Part shown: positions 62,408 to 64,000 of the stretch, piece after piece
Position numbering within the stretch: the stretch's first letter is position 1
Layout: every line of letters begins with the position of its first letter
Assembly (NCBI GenBank): GCA_015350385.1
Contig: WNKI01000002.1
Location: 5,533,008 to 5,597,007, forward strand
Length of the DNA: 64,000 nucleotides
DNA from: Aculops lycopersici
Lineage: Eukaryota > Arthropoda > Arachnida > Trombidiformes > Eriophyidae
Reading direction: 5' to 3'
The notes under the pieces: generated by a model
Database searches by the model: none
What the model was told of the DNA's origin: nothing
Seen by the model: the letters and a program-made list of their open reading frames with translations, nothing else
Program-made: the position numbers and the translations under genes

Positions 62408-63431
62408 GTTGTTTATTTTATTATATTGGTTTCAATTTCCTGTTGTTTAAATTGCAGCGACCTGCAAGATTAGGTAAGTAACAATCTTTTGTTCGATTGC
62501 TATATTTTCAGAAATAGTTGGAGCTTGGGAGATTATGCGTATCAGTGATGGTACTAGTTACTTTCTTTCAATAGGAATACAAGTGTTGGTTGGAGCTCCC
62601 TTCTATCTTCGATAATGTATTTGATTCTGTTCGGGTATTGATCTTGTGGGGCTAGTTGATATTGATTGATAGTTCATTAATAGTATCAAGTTTTTTTCAT
62701 TCCGCCATGATTTGGAGAAGACAGATTAGTAATAATCGTAGTCTTAAAACTCAGCCTACAATATCAGGAAGGCAGAGAGACAATGGTGACTTCTTCTGGC
62801 AGCAAAGATGATGGAGATAACATTTGCTTTGCGAGGAGAGAAAAAGAACATGTAATTCTCATCAAATAATATGGATGAGAGTTTGAATGGTTGGTTGTTG
62901 TATTTTTCGACAAAATTGCTAGCCAAATATCAGCGCCATAGCGACGAAGAAGGAACGAAGTTTTGAAGATTTTATTTAGAACAGGTCGATATGAAAATCA
63001 TGTGCCTGACACTTGAGAACTAGGCAAAATAGGCAAAGGGGAGAGCAGCATTCAGAGCATGCAGTTTACAGATCGATCTGTAGGCTGTATGGGCACACGG
63101 GGGCAAAGCACACAGAGTCTATGAGTGCGTCAGGCGCATTCACAGCGGCGATCGGCATCCATGTTCCCCGTGTCTGCATTGCAGTCTGCAAACATGCCAC
63201 ACAAGCAACAACACGGAGTCAGAGAACCAGCGGCAGAAAGAATCATCCGTCTGATAATCTCTTACGTTTACGTCAATTGCATGATATTTTCTACTGCAAG
63301 GATGTAATTCTTACCTGAATGCCTTCTTCCAACCAATCCTCTATCATTATAAATCACCATCTTAAAGGCCTCCAACTGGTTGGCCAGTCCAAGTGTATTG
63401 AGGACCAAAACATCGAGATACTAGAGCAAAC
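62408..63431. other. Divergent interval between PCBP and ASCC3
   Basis: About 1 kb. It probably contains the PCBP 5' UTR exon(s) and the ASCC3 promoter. No recognisable ORF; the plus-strand ORF at 63013-63318 has no known product. Confidence 0.35.
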
Positions 63432-64000
63432 ATGGACGGTGGCCTGAGGCCAGGTGCTAGCAAGAAGCAAGCAAGACGGTCCGACAGGACAGAGTACAAT
63501 CCAATAAACTTCAGCAATATTGTCATACACACCGCATCCTCAAAGAAACTTGCCAAACAAATTGGACGAAAGCACCATTTCACAAAAGTCACCTCAAACA
63601 ATGATGTAGACACGAGTCACTCCCTTACGGTTGCTCGCCAGATGCGAGCTGAACCGGCACCAGTCTACCCAAACGTTTTCGATGCCCTACTTGATGCTAA
63701 ATTCACTTACTCCAGCTTAAACAATAAAAAGGTCTACCTGCCAGCTTCGTCCACTCGGAAGTCCTTTGCGGATTATGAAGAGATCCGCGTGGAGAAACAA
63801 GAGAAGACTGATATTATATCGGAGGATAAACTCATTACTATTGCCGATAACTTTGATGCTATCGGTAGGGTAGCCTTTGCAAATTGTAAGAGGCTCAATC
63901 CAATGCAGTCCTATGTTTACGAGACAGCATATAAGTCAAATGAGAATATGCTTGTGGCTGCGCCAACTGGAGCAGGTAAGACGAATGTTGCCATGATGGC
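63432..64000 (+). CDS. ASCC3: ASCC3 helicase, N-terminal part (runs off the window)
   Basis: The ATG at 63432 opens a frame that stays open to the window end (189 codons). The last part reads FADYEEIRVEKQEK, then GRVAFANCKRLNPMQSYVYE, TAYKSNENMLVAAPTGAGKT and NVAMM. These are the Q-motif region and Walker A of the first Ski2-like helicase cassette. The ETAY, NENML and CAPTGAGKTN-IAM context fits ASCC3 better than SNRNP200/BRR2. ASCC3 unwinds alkylated DNA with ALKBH3 and dissociates collided ribosomes. Walker A lies near residue 178, whereas in the vertebrate protein it is ~500. The N-terminal ASCC2-binding region is therefore shortened or in upstream exons. Confidence 0.85.
   Translation, partial: MDGGLRPGASKKQARRSDRTEYNPINFSNIVIHTASSKKLAKQIGRKHHFTKVTSNNDVDTSHSLTVARQMRAEPAPVYPNVFDALLDAKFTYSSLNNKKVYLPASSTRKSFADYEEIRVEKQEKTDIISEDKLITIADNFDAIGRVAFANCKRLNPMQSYVYETAYKSNENMLVAAPTGAGKTNVAMM

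Overview
The window is nuclear DNA of a small-genome animal, most likely an arthropod and plausibly an acariform mite. Support comes from metazoan genes (calcineurin B, claudin-like proteins, ARPC4, ITPK, fukutin, ZCCHC8, BRMS1, RanGAP1, ASCC3) and an arthropod-style secreted CUB protein. Most genes here are single uninterrupted ORFs, and the few introns are short. Such intron loss is known from eriophyoid mites, but naming the lineage is inference. There are two assembly gaps (27157-27482 and 50255-50274).

Layout. At 0.5-5 kb: an HSF-domain gene, a claudin-like locus with two candidate first exons, and calcineurin B. At 5-14.7 kb: a small orphan membrane protein, GLE1, and a NUDT5-like protein without a Nudix box, among long stretches with no recognisable gene. 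At 14767-19483 lies a complete hAT transposon with 8-bp target duplications, perfect 31-bp terminal repeats, an intact transposase and a convergent second gene. That second gene encodes a (Thr-Asn)n tract, a chromodomain, a Ulp1/C48-like cysteine protease with its H-D-Q-C residues, and a C2HC finger. At 19.7-28.4 kb: a VTI1B-like SNARE, RanGAP1, BRMS1, a 978-residue CUB protein with a His-rich insert, and ZCCHC8. At 28.5-29.7 kb is a decayed papain-family protease pseudogene. At 31.4-44.6 kb is a gene-dense block: ITPK, a fukutin-like protein, DRG1, SEM1/DSS1, a secreted helical protein, ARPC4, a serpin, and a divergent pair of P5C-reductase-like genes. From 45 to 59.6 kb a single HLH (Id-like) gene spans a ~13.5-kb intron. 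The 3'-proximal half of that intron is packed with CAGGTG/CACCTG E-boxes. The window ends with a poly(C)-binding protein (three KH domains) and the start of ASCC3.

Themes. Three tail-to-tail gene pairs have coding regions that overlap on opposite strands (60, 24 and 4 bp). Several conserved enzymes have lost signature residues (NUDT5-like, both P5CR-like proteins, the fukutin-like protein), which suggests non-catalytic or changed roles. The best candidates for new biology are the two-gene hAT element and the E-box-dense intron of the HLH gene. Splice sites, phases and homologies were read by eye; no database search was run.
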